Position numbers and translations under genes: made by a program
Part shown: positions 40,646-48,467 of the stretch, one piece after another
Layout: each line of letters opens with the position of its first letter
Position numbering within the stretch: position 1 is the stretch's first letter
The notes under the pieces: model-generated
The model's input: only the letters and a program-made list of their open reading frames with translations
What the model was told of the DNA's origin: nothing
Databases searched by the model: none
Assembly: GCA_018712555.1 (NCBI GenBank)
Contig: DVGT01000074.1
Location: 1 to 64,000, forward strand
Source: Faecimorpha stercoravium
GTDB lineage: Bacteria; Bacillota; Clostridia; Lachnospirales; Bianqueaceae
DNA: 64,000 nt
Direction: 5' to 3'

Positions 40646-41767
40646 TTACAGCGTTTCGCATGGGAACCGCATGGCAACGATAGTTTCTTTGCAGATCGAG
40701 AACACGACATGCATATAACCGTCTCGAATAAGGACGGAGGGATATCCGTAGATCCCGTTTTTATCCAAGCCGATGTATTTTCCTTTGTATTGGGTATCAT
40801 CCAGCAAAAAGTGCTGGTTATAGTCCAGCCCATCCTCAGAAAGAGAAAGAGCTAATACGTGTCTGGTTCTCGGCGGGAACGGATCCGGCGTTCCAATATA
40901 AAAGTATTTTCCGCTAGGAAGCTTTCCTAAGGCAAACTTGGTACGATTATCGGTAAAGCGAGTGGGTTCAGGCAGCGTCCAGGTTTCTCCATCGTCGGTA
41001 CTCTTGCTGGCCCAGAGATAATTCGTACCACTGCGCATCCACATCCAGATGGTTCCATCTTTCTGCTGAACAAAATCAGCCTCACAGAGCCCCACCGTAT
41101 GGTTATTTACAACGCCGGAAGAAGTGGTTCCTTCGCCATCCTCCGCAGCCTCTGTATTCGGATACCTGGGATCACAGCAGGCCACCGTCCGCCATCCCGC
41201 CATGCCTGAAGGATCATCGGAAATGGCACACTTCGTACCGCCAGGGCAAAGCCAGCGTCCGGACAGGAGCTGACGGGGTTTCTGATTGCCTGCTTCATTA
41301 TCGCTGGGAACAGGATCGGACCAGTGGATTCCATCTTGAGAGGTGATCATGGAATGTCCCCAGTTCATACGTCCCTTGCTGCCAGGCTTACGGTTACCAT
41401 CGACGATCCAATCCTCAGTATATTCAAAGTGCAGGAAATATGCAATTAGTGTCTTCCCGTCTGTATGCCAGCATCTGGGAATCACGACCGCATCCGCAAA
41501 GGTTCCTGGCATGGAATCAATCAGAACCTGTGGCTTGGACCAATTTTCAAAATCTTCTGACGTCGTATACATGACTTTCTGTCCAGTATCATCTTCATTG
41601 AAACGGCCGCTGCTAAACATTACATAATATTTTCCGCGAAACCATGTGATCTGCGCATGGTGCGCGTAGGACCAACCTTCCCTCGGTTCCCAGAGCACTT
41701 TCTGTTCAGTACAAATCTTGGGCCGTTTCATCCCCGGCTCATAGTGATTGGTGATTTGTGAATACAT
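40646..41767 (-). CDS. Sialidase-superfamily (BNR/Asp-box) protein, probable glycoside hydrolase
   Basis: This 373-residue protein has five- to six-bladed propeller features. The Asp-box STDDGETWTLPEP lies near residue 255, and a related ITSQDGIHWSDP and TSEDFENWSKP mark other blades. There is no signal peptide, so the enzyme is probably cytoplasmic and acts on imported oligosaccharides. The divergent gene pair encodes oligosaccharide ABC permeases, which fits. The substrate could be a sialylated or other acidic glycan, but the sialidase arginine triad cannot be confirmed by eye. The ATG at 41767 follows AAAGGAGGG on the minus strand. Confidence 0.68.
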   Translation of the reverse strand: MYSQITNHYEPGMKRPKICTEQKVLWEPREGWSYAHHAQITWFRGKYYVMFSSGRFNEDDTGQKVMYTTSEDFENWSKPQVLIDSMPGTFADAVVIPRCWHTDGKTLIAYFLHFEYTEDWIVDGNRKPGSKGRMNWGHSMITSQDGIHWSDPVPSDNEAGNQKPRQLLSGRWLCPGGTKCAISDDPSGMAGWRTVACCDPRYPNTEAAEDGEGTTSSGVVNNHTVGLCEADFVQQKDGTIWMWMRSGTNYLWASKSTDDGETWTLPEPTRFTDNRTKFALGKLPSGKYFYIGTPDPFPPRTRHVLALSLSEDGLDYNQHFLLDDTQYKGKYIGLDKNGIYGYPSVLIRDGYMHVVFSICKETIVAMRFPCETL

Positions 41768-41819
41768 CGATGACCCTCCTTTTTCTCTGTCCTATGTGAA
41801 GATAAATCTCAATGCTTTT

Positions 41820-41848
41820 ATTATAGAATGACCCTAGAAAACATGCAA
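41820..41848 (-). promoter_or_regulatory. Promoter of the sialidase-like gene
   Basis: On the minus strand TTGCAT (41848-41843), 17 bp, TATAAT (41825-41820). Confidence 0.8.
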
Positions 41849-41940
41849 GTACCATTTATGTTTTCCAAGGCCATTTTTCTATTTTAGAACAAGAATATTC
41901 GAAAAGCGGAGAAATGGAACAAGAAAGAGCGGAATGGATC

Positions 41941-41969
41941 TTGAGATCTCCCTCTGCTATTCGTACAAT
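41941..41969 (+). promoter_or_regulatory. Promoter of the ABC permease operon
   Basis: TTGAGA at 41941-41946, 17 bp, TACAAT at 41964-41969. It lies inside the upstream extension of the first permease frame, so translation starts at 42009. Confidence 0.75.
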
Positions 41970-42008
41970 GGTGACAAAGAAAACATCACGCAAGAAGGAG
42001 GGCTAAGG

Positions 42009-42935
42009 ATGGTAAAGGCAAAAGTGAGTACATGGCAAGCGTTTCGAAAAGCATTTGCCAGGGATAAGTATCTGTACCTGATGTTTTTACTCCCATTTCT
42101 ATTTTATCTCATCTTTCATTATCTGCCGATGTATGGCATTACGCTGGCATTCAAGGATTACAGTATCAAACAGGGGATCTGGGGCAGCGACTGGGTAGGG
42201 CTCAAATATATTGAAAGGTTTATCGGCGATCCCTACTTCTGGCAAGTGTTTAAGAACACGATTGTTCTGAACGTGTATAATCTTCTTTGGAGTTTTCCGG
42301 TTCCCATCATCCTGGCCTTGATGCTGAATGAGGTCACGCATACAAAGTTTAAGAAGATGGTGCAGACTATCAGTTACCTTCCGCACTTTTTATCAGTCGT
42401 TGTGGTGGTTGGTATGCTCAATACCTTCCTATCTTCCAACGGCGTGATCAACGAGTTCCTGGGAATATTTGGCCTAGGTCCATACAGATTCTTAGCGGAA
42501 CCCAAGTATTTTCGAACTGTATATATCGCGTCTGGAATCTGGCAATCCGCCGGATGGGGATCTATCATTTACCTATCGGCTCTTTCTGCGGTGGAACAGG
42601 AATTATATGAGGCTGCACAGATTGATGGCGCGAACAGATGGCAGCAGATGCTGCATGTGACATTGCCGGGAATTGCGCCGACGATTACGATTATGTTCAT
42701 ACTGGAAACGGGAAATATCATGAATGTATCCTTCCAGAAGATTTTGCTTCTGATGACAAGCAGCAATCAGGTAATTTCTGATGTTATCTCAACATACGTG
42801 TACCGTATCGGTATTCAGGATGCAAACTTCAGTTATGCCACGGGTATCGGGCTATTCCAGTCTCTGGTGGCACTGATTTTTGTCACCACCGCGAATTTCA
42901 TTTCACGGCGTGTGGGTGAAACATCTCTGTGGTAG
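42009..42935 (+). CDS. Carbohydrate ABC transporter permease (LplB/YteP type)
   Basis: This 308-residue integral membrane protein is one of two permeases that form the pore of an oligosaccharide importer. The LplB pattern is clear: a short cytoplasmic head, LYLMFLLPFLFYLIFHYLPMYGITLAFKDY, the periplasmic-side FIGDPYFWQVFKNTIVLN, and the EAA loop EAAQIDGANRWQQMLHVTLPGI that docks the ATPase. The ATG at 42009 is 8 bp after AAGGAGG. The partner permease follows 14 bp later. No ATPase gene is present; such systems usually share a common MsmK/UgpC-type ATPase encoded elsewhere. Confidence 0.93.
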   Translation: MVKAKVSTWQAFRKAFARDKYLYLMFLLPFLFYLIFHYLPMYGITLAFKDYSIKQGIWGSDWVGLKYIERFIGDPYFWQVFKNTIVLNVYNLLWSFPVPIILALMLNEVTHTKFKKMVQTISYLPHFLSVVVVVGMLNTFLSSNGVINEFLGIFGLGPYRFLAEPKYFRTVYIASGIWQSAGWGSIIYLSALSAVEQELYEAAQIDGANRWQQMLHVTLPGIAPTITIMFILETGNIMNVSFQKILLLMTSSNQVISDVISTYVYRIGIQDANFSYATGIGLFQSLVALIFVTTANFISRRVGETSLW

Positions 42936-42949
42936 AAAGGAGGATCCCT

Positions 42950-43843
42950 ATGGCAAAGAAAAAGATGATCGGACGCTCCTGGGGGAGTCGTGTTTTCTCG
43001 GGCGTCAACGCATTCTTCCTGATTCTCATTATGCTGATTACATTTTATCCATTATATTATGTAGCGATCACATCCATCAGCAATGGAATGCTTGTGATGC
43101 AAGGAAAGGTCAATCTGTATCCCATTGGTCTGACATTGGATTCCTATCGTTCTATCATGAGCGATCCACAGCTATTTCAGTCTCTCTGGAACTCTGTGGT
43201 CTATACCGTCGTCGGAACCACCATTAACTTGGTCATGTCCTGTCTTTGTGCCTTTCCCTTGTCACGAAGAACTTTTTCTGGAAAAAGATTCTTTACCGGC
43301 ATGATCGTTTTTACCATGTTTTTTGGTGGCGGCATGATTCCCTTATATTTGGTAATTAAAGACCTGAAAATGATGGACACGATCTGGGCTGTTGTTCTCC
43401 CGGTTGCGATCAACACTTATAATATGGTTATTATTCGTACATCCTTTCAGTCCTTGCCGGAATCGCTGTTCGAATCAGCTCAGTTGGATGGCGCCAATGA
43501 CTTTACCATTCTGTTTCGCATCGCGATTCCCTTATCCAAGGCAGTTTTGGCGACCATGGTTCTCTTCTATGCCGTATCGCATTGGAACAGCTACTTCAAT
43601 GCGATGCTGTACTTAGATTCCAAGGAAAAGTACCCGTTACAGATTATACTGAAGAATAAACTAATCTCTGGTCTCTTTTCGGAGGAGGCTAGTCAGACGG
43701 GAGGATCCACAAATTTCAATGTATCGGATTCCACGCTTCGTTCAGCCATCATCATGTTTACGACCTTACCGATTTTGATCGTGTATCCCTTTGTGCAAAA
43801 GTATTTTGTGAAAGGTGTCATGATCGGTTCTCTTAAGGGCTGA
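42950..43843 (+). CDS. Carbohydrate ABC transporter permease (YtcP/LplC type)
   Basis: This second permease of the importer has 297 residues with six membrane segments. It shows the head FFLILIMLITFYPLYYVAITSIS, the LAFPLSRR-like CAFPLSRRTFSGKRFF, FFGGGMIPLYLVIKDLKMMDT and the EAA loop ESAQLDGANDFTILFRIAIPLSK. The ATG at 42950 follows AAAGGAGG. The next gene, 49 bp downstream, is the remnant of the cognate solute-binding protein, so this importer may no longer work. Confidence 0.93.
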   Translation: MAKKKMIGRSWGSRVFSGVNAFFLILIMLITFYPLYYVAITSISNGMLVMQGKVNLYPIGLTLDSYRSIMSDPQLFQSLWNSVVYTVVGTTINLVMSCLCAFPLSRRTFSGKRFFTGMIVFTMFFGGGMIPLYLVIKDLKMMDTIWAVVLPVAINTYNMVIIRTSFQSLPESLFESAQLDGANDFTILFRIAIPLSKAVLATMVLFYAVSHWNSYFNAMLYLDSKEKYPLQIILKNKLISGLFSEEASQTGGSTNFNVSDSTLRSAIIMFTTLPILIVYPFVQKYFVKGVMIGSLKG

Positions 43844-43892
43844 GAGTCATTTGACTTTCCCATATCATTCTTTATTATAAAGGAGGAATAGT

Positions 43893-44369
43893 ATGAAAAA
43901 GAAGTTTTGGTGCTTTGTATTGGCATGCGTGCTGCTCGTCGGAACGCTCAGCGGGTGTTCTCAAAGTGCCGACAACTCTTCTTCGGCAGATTCTTCAATC
44001 ACCCAGTCCGTGGAAGAATCTACGCCGGAAGAAGAAAACTCCCAGGCGTCCGAAGAAGTTGCGGGCGCACCCGTACAGGATGAACCTGTCACATTGATCG
44101 TGATGAAAGAGGAAAATGCTTCTCAGGTCATCAAGACCGACAGTGTCAAACTCCAGTACCTGGAAGAGCTTCTCAATATCCACATCGACATGCAGGCAGT
44201 ACCTGCTGCCAGCTATGAGGACAAGAAAAAGGTATTGATCAGTACCGACCAGATGCCGGATATCATGAAGATCAGTCCTACCGATCTTCGCTCATATACA
44301 AGACAGGATATGTTCGTCAATCTGACAGAACATAAGGACATGCTGAGCGATTTCTGGCCTGGAATATAG
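43893..44369 (+). pseudogene. Extracellular solute-binding protein, truncated after the N-terminal lobe start
   Basis: A lipoprotein signal ends in LSGC (Cys22). A Ser/Glu-rich linker follows, then the first beta-alpha unit of a family 1-type sugar-binding protein (VTLIVMKEENASQVIKTDS, LEELLNIHIDMQAVP, STDQMPDIMKIS). The frame stops after 158 residues at DFWPGI, whereas LplA-type binding proteins run to about 500. The following DNA, in another frame, encodes an AraC-type regulator fragment, so roughly two thirds of the gene is missing. A ribosome site (AAAGGAGG) is intact, so the stub may still be made. A sequencing frameshift is unlikely because no binding-protein sequence follows in any frame. 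Confidence 0.82.
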
Positions 44370-44865
44370 TATCTTTCATCAGAATGCCTATCACATTCAG
44401 CAAGGAGGCCACCCGCTTGTAACGCGTATTTCGTATCATGCAGCAGAAGAAGCGCAGCTACTTTTGAACCTGCAGAAGGGGGATCTGACTCAGGTCAAGA
44501 CGAGCCTGGAAGAATTGCTGAATGTATACAGTCAGCAGATTTCTTCCGTCTGTGACTATGTGAAAGAACATTACCAAGAGAACCTATCTTTATCATCTCT
44601 TTCGGAAGCCATGGGATATTCCGCTAAGTATCTGTCCCGTCTCTTCAAGGAAAATATGAGCTGGAATCTTTCCGACTATATCCAGTATGTAAGAATTGAA
44701 AAGGCAAAGGAACTTCTGGTACAGACGCAGTTATCTGTCGAAGAAATCCAGGAGCAGGTGGGCATCCCCAGCCGGACTACGTTCATACGAGTCTTCAAAA
44801 AATTTGAGGGACTACCTCCCGGCCAATATCGAAAACTGGGTACGATGACAAACGGATCATCCTGA
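44347..44865 (+). pseudogene. AraC-family regulator, C-terminal fragment
   Basis: From 44347 the +1 frame reads into a linker (HPLVTRISYHAAEEAQLLLNL) and a complete AraC DNA-binding domain. SLSSLSEAMGYSAKYLSRLFKE is the first helix-turn-helix and VEEIQEQVGIPSRTTFIRVFKKFEG the second, ending GLPPGQYRK. Linkers of this kind precede the DNA-binding domain in the large membrane AraC sensors that accompany LplB-type transporters. Everything N-terminal to it is missing. No good start codon or ribosome site is present; a TTG at 44464 is possible, giving 133 residues. The tail overlaps the convergent exporter gene by 9 bp. Confidence 0.78.
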
Positions 44866-46149
44866 GATCCGTTTTGTTCTCCATTGCGTCCATACGGAAC
44901 GAATCGAATACTGCAGAGCAATCGCAATGGCAATCAACGCTGCGCATTCCAGCGTTTCGATTCCGACGATACCTGCGGTAGCGTATTCTTGACCAATCAG
45001 ATGAAACATGAAACGATACATACCGTAACCGGGAACCGGATTGATAATCGCAGCCGCGAAAAACACAGTAGCCGGCGCACGCCGCAGATAGGCCAGGCGG
45101 CCAGCTAAGAAACTTGTGAGAAACGTGGCAAAAAAGGTAGCCAATAGAGACCCCAGATTCCAATATAGCCCCAGTTGATAGAAAAACCAGCAGACGACAC
45201 CGCAAAGTCCGCAGTATAACAGATGTTTTCTGGACACGTTGAGGAACAGACAAAAGGATAATGCACTGAAAAAACTGGCAACCAGCTGGATTCCCAATGA
45301 CCATTGAAAGAAAGAGCCCGCTGGATCCTGCAGCCAGGGCTCCGTTGTCGTCTGCGCCAGACTCAAATGATAGATGGCTTCATATCCACGAATCACAATA
45401 CTGGCGCCGCCGGCAATGACAATGGCAGTAATACAGGCTTCTAACGCTCTGGCTAGTCCTGATAGATAATCGCCATATAATGTATCCCGTATGGCGTTTG
45501 TAATGGCCAGACCGGGAACCAACGGCATAATACTGCCGGCAATGACGAGATCCATATGCTCCGCCAATGGAATCACATGGGTCAGAAGCAGGCTAAAAAA
45601 ACCAATCAGAGCAGAGCAGAGGAGATCTTTGATGAAAGAAATGGCGGCCAACCGATCCGTCAAAATGGTGAAGCAGCCGTATAGCGTCCCTACGAGAATC
45701 GTTGCGAGAAAATCACGTATGTTTCCGCCAAATAGGATACAAAAACAGCCGCAAGCCATGGCACACACGGGTACCACAACGAACCGCGGATAGACAAAAG
45801 GATGGGTATTGATATTTTCCAGCATACGAAGTGCCTCTTCTGTGGATAATTGTCCTCCCACAAACTTTCTGGAAATATCGTTGGCCATCTCGACTTTTCG
45901 CAGGTGATTCGAACGATTCTGCACACGTTTTACGCTGGTGATTGGCATAATGGAAGGATCTCCCAAAGAAATCGTGATGCCCGTGAGAGTCGTAAAGGCT
46001 TCAATCTGCGCGAATCCTGTGGTTCTCAGGATGCGAGTGATGGTGTCTTCTACACGATAGGTTTCTGCGCCGTTTTTGAGCATGATTTCGCCCGTAAGCT
46101 GCGCAATCCGAAACACTTCTAAATAATGATCTGCGTAATGATTGGCCAT
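44857..46149 (-). CDS. thrE: Threonine/serine exporter, fused ThrE
   Basis: The protein has 430 residues. The N-terminal DUF1212 half starts with LTGEIMLKNGAETYRVEDTITRI and a cytoplasmic domain, then four or five membrane segments including SIMPLVPGLAITNAIRDTLYGDYLSG. The C-terminal DUF3815 half follows (LATFFATFLTSFLAGRLAYLRRAPATVFFAAAIINPVPG). Corynebacterium ThrE has both halves in one chain, while many Firmicutes and enterobacteria split them (YjjP/YjjB). It exports threonine and serine. It diverges from glyA, which handles serine and threonine-related chemistry. Confidence 0.9.
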   Translation of the reverse strand: MANHYADHYLEVFRIAQLTGEIMLKNGAETYRVEDTITRILRTTGFAQIEAFTTLTGITISLGDPSIMPITSVKRVQNRSNHLRKVEMANDISRKFVGGQLSTEEALRMLENINTHPFVYPRFVVVPVCAMACGCFCILFGGNIRDFLATILVGTLYGCFTILTDRLAAISFIKDLLCSALIGFFSLLLTHVIPLAEHMDLVIAGSIMPLVPGLAITNAIRDTLYGDYLSGLARALEACITAIVIAGGASIVIRGYEAIYHLSLAQTTTEPWLQDPAGSFFQWSLGIQLVASFFSALSFCLFLNVSRKHLLYCGLCGVVCWFFYQLGLYWNLGSLLATFFATFLTSFLAGRLAYLRRAPATVFFAAAIINPVPGYGMYRFMFHLIGQEYATAGIVGIETLECAALIAIAIALQYSIRSVWTQWRTKRISG

Positions 46150-46193
46150 AATCGCTGCGACCTCTTTCTCTGATTAAACTCATGTATATATTT

Positions 46194-46221
46194 ATTATAG
46201 CGAAACAGGGAGAAAAATCAA
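46194..46221 (-). promoter_or_regulatory. Promoter of thrE
   Basis: On the minus strand TTGATT (46221-46216), 16 bp, TATAAT (46199-46194). Confidence 0.7.
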
Positions 46222-46242
46222 TCTTTTTTGAGAAAATATGCA

Positions 46243-46271
46243 TTGTAATCTGCTGTATACTTTGGTATAAT
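46243..46271 (+). promoter_or_regulatory. Promoter of glyA
   Basis: TTGTAA at 46243-46248, 17 bp, TATAAT at 46266-46271. It is 21 bp from the divergent thrE -35 box, so one regulator could act on both. Confidence 0.75.
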
Positions 46272-46297
46272 AAAGAAAAACACAAGGAGGCTAAGGA

Positions 46298-47536
46298 ATG
46301 TACGATTTTAAGGAAATTGAAACCGTGGATCCCATTTTGGCGGAAGCCATGCAGCAGGAAATTCATCGTCAGAAGAATACGATTGAATTGATTGCATCTG
46401 AGAATTTTGTATCAAAGGCTGTTATGGCGGCGATGGGGTCTCCGTTGACGAATAAATACGCGGAAGGTTATCCGGGTAAGAGATATTATGGTGGATGCAG
46501 CTATGTAGATGTGGCGGAGAATCTGGCGATTGAACGCGCTAAGGAACTTTTCGGCGCAGAGCATGCGAATGTTCAGCCCCATTCCGGATCTCAGGCGAAT
46601 TTCGCGGTATATTTTGCGTTTCTGAAGCCCGGAGATACCATTTTAGGCATGAACCTGGCTCATGGCGGACATCTGACTCATGGAAGCCCGGTTAATGTTT
46701 CCGGCGTACAGTACCATATCGTAAGCTATGGCGTCGATCAGGAGACTGGACGTATAGATTATGACGAAGTCGAGAGACTGGCTAAAGAATGCCATCCGAA
46801 GATGATTGTTGCCGGGGCCAGCGCATATTCCCGTATCATTGATTTTCCTCGTTTCCGTCAGATCGCGGATGAGGTGGGCGCGATTCTCATGGTCGATATG
46901 GCGCATATCGCAGGTTTGGTGGCGGCGGGTCTTCATCCCAGTCCGGTTCCGTATGCGGATGTCGTCACGACTACGACACATAAGACACTGCGCGGTCCCA
47001 GAGGCGGTATGATTCTGTGTAAGAAAGAACATGCCAAAGCCATTGATAAAGCCATTTTTCCGGGAATCCAGGGCGGCCCTCTTTGTCATGTGATCGCGGC
47101 TAAGGCAGTTTGTTTCTATGAGGCACTGCAGCCTTCCTTTAAGGAATATCAGCAGCAAATCTTGAACAACGCAGCGGCATTGGCGGATGCTCTGATGGAA
47201 AGGGGCTTTGATATTGTTTCCGGCGGTACGGATAACCATCTGATGTTGGTGGATCTGCGTAAGAAGGGAATCACAGGAAAGAAGGCCGAAAAGCTCCTGG
47301 AAGAAGTCGGCATCACCTGCAATAAGAATGCGATTCCGTTTGATCCCGAGAAGCCGTTTGTTACCAGCGGTATTCGCCTGGGAACACCGGCTGCCACATC
47401 CAGAGGCATGAAAGAAGAGGATATGCGTCAGATTGCGGATGTCATCAACAAGACCTTGACGATGCCGGAGGAGACGCATGAGGAATGCTGTCAGATCGTT
47501 CAGGCGCTTCTTGCTAAATATCCTTTATACGAATAA
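46298..47536 (+). CDS. glyA: Serine hydroxymethyltransferase
   Basis: This PLP enzyme converts serine and tetrahydrofolate to glycine and methylene-tetrahydrofolate, the main source of one-carbon units. ELIASENFVSKAVMAAMGSPLTNKYAEGYPGKRYYGG is the family opening, read here in two blocks. HSGSQAN, DMAHIAGLVAAG and TTTTHKTLRGPRGG follow, the last carrying the PLP lysine near residue 229. 412 residues is normal. The ATG follows ACAAGGAGG. The thyA and folA genes at 50.8-52.1 kb use its product. Confidence 0.96.
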   Translation: MYDFKEIETVDPILAEAMQQEIHRQKNTIELIASENFVSKAVMAAMGSPLTNKYAEGYPGKRYYGGCSYVDVAENLAIERAKELFGAEHANVQPHSGSQANFAVYFAFLKPGDTILGMNLAHGGHLTHGSPVNVSGVQYHIVSYGVDQETGRIDYDEVERLAKECHPKMIVAGASAYSRIIDFPRFRQIADEVGAILMVDMAHIAGLVAAGLHPSPVPYADVVTTTTHKTLRGPRGGMILCKKEHAKAIDKAIFPGIQGGPLCHVIAAKAVCFYEALQPSFKEYQQQILNNAAALADALMERGFDIVSGGTDNHLMLVDLRKKGITGKKAEKLLEEVGITCNKNAIPFDPEKPFVTSGIRLGTPAATSRGMKEEDMRQIADVINKTLTMPEETHEECCQIVQALLAKYPLYE

Positions 47537-47577
47537 TTCCAAGTATGCAATACATGACGGAAAAACTGGAAATCAGC

Positions 47578-47606
47578 TTGACTTCCATCCGTAAACCTGC
47601 TATAAT
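47578..47606 (+). promoter_or_regulatory. Promoter of the riboswitch-mntP transcript
   Basis: TTGACT at 47578-47583, 17 bp, TATAAT at 47601-47606. Confidence 0.85.
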
Positions 47607-47613
47607 AGCATTC

Positions 47614-47746
47614 GGTTAAGGGAGTAGTCAGCGCCTTATCTAGTATGAGGCGTAACGAAGTCAACATACTGGAAAGTGATTTCCTGGCTTGGTTTGAAAT
47701 GATGAGACTTATCTGCAAGCAAATCGCGGCAGAAAGTCTCTTTTTT
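47614..47746 (+). promoter_or_regulatory. yybP-ykoY manganese riboswitch with terminator
   Basis: The leader carries the conserved parts of the Mn2+-sensing yybP-ykoY aptamer: GGGAGTAG (47620-47627), a paired arm GCGCCT...AGGCGT, GAAGTCAACATACTGG (47658-47673), and CTTGG...GAGACTTATCTGC. The expression platform is a visible intrinsic terminator: GAGACTT-A-TCTGC (47704-47716) pairs with GCAGA-AAGTCTC (47729-47740) and is followed by six T. Sequences of the 5' terminator arm also lie near the aptamer closing stem, so Mn2+ binding should prevent termination and turn mntP on. Confidence 0.88.
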
Positions 47747-47776
47747 ATGCCTGCCGCCATGATTAGGAGAGGTAAA

Positions 47777-48340
47777 ATGAAACTATTTGAACTATTTCTC
47801 ATTGCACTCGGGTTGTCAATGGACGCTTTTGCCGTCGCAATCTGTAAGGGTCTTTCGGTACAGAAGCTGCAGGTAAAACACATGGTATTGGTCGGCGCCT
47901 ACTTTGGTGTCTTCCAGGCAGTCATGCCACTCATCGGTTATTTCCTGGGCAGCCAATTCCAGTCCTACATCGTCAGCGTAGACCATTGGATCGCTTTTGT
48001 TCTCCTGGCTGTCATCGGACTCAGTATGATCCGAGAGGCAGTGAGTAAAGACGAAGAAGAGGTCAATGCCTCTTTCGATGTGAAAACCATGGTGCTACTA
48101 GCTGTAGCCACCAGTATCGATGCATTGGCTGTAGGTGTCACCTTTGCCTTCTTGAACGTGGATATCGTACCGGCGGTCAGCTTCATCGGCATCATCACGT
48201 TTGCGCTGTCCATGGTCGGCGTTAAGATCGGAAATGTGTTCGGCGCACGTTTCAAGTCCAAGGCTGAGATTTTCGGCGGCATCGTACTGATTCTGATCGG
48301 CGGCAAGATCCTGCTGGAACACTTGGGAATCCTGGGGTAA
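47777..48340 (+). CDS. mntP: Manganese efflux pump MntP
   Basis: This 188-residue, six-helix membrane protein exports Mn2+. It is an internal duplication with the acidic membrane motifs LGLSMDAFAVAICKGL and ATSIDALAVGVTFAF, which carry the metal-path Asp residues. GAYFGVFQAVMPLIGYFLG and SMVGVKIGNVFG complete the pattern. The ATG at 47777 follows TAGGAGAGG. The riboswitch directly upstream makes Mn2+-induced expression likely. The last helix ends GKILLEHLGIL. Confidence 0.95.
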   Translation: MKLFELFLIALGLSMDAFAVAICKGLSVQKLQVKHMVLVGAYFGVFQAVMPLIGYFLGSQFQSYIVSVDHWIAFVLLAVIGLSMIREAVSKDEEEVNASFDVKTMVLLAVATSIDALAVGVTFAFLNVDIVPAVSFIGIITFALSMVGVKIGNVFGARFKSKAEIFGGIVLILIGGKILLEHLGILG

Positions 48341-48390
48341 ATACATAGATAAGAATATCCTGAATAAATCGGCGTTGCTTTGTCAAAAAC

Positions 48391-48437
48391 AAAAATCCGG
48401 TGTCCTGCTCTGAAATCAGAGACGGCGCCGGATTTTT
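48391..48437. terminator. Bidirectional terminator between mntP and pfkA
   Basis: AAAAATCCGG (48391-48400) pairs with CCGGATTTTT (48428-48437), with an inner CTCTGA/TCAGAG stem. T-runs occur on both strands. Confidence 0.88.
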
Positions 48438-48467
48438 AAACATCACTCGCGATGAGAGATTTCTCCT

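Noticed and set aside
41934..42008. Upstream extension of the first ABC permease
   Set aside because: The extension covers the predicted promoter at 41941-41969 and lacks a ribosome site; AAGGAGG precedes 42009.
46643..47479. 278-codon open frame antisense to glyA
   Set aside because: Shadow of glyA codon bias; no start signals or domain.
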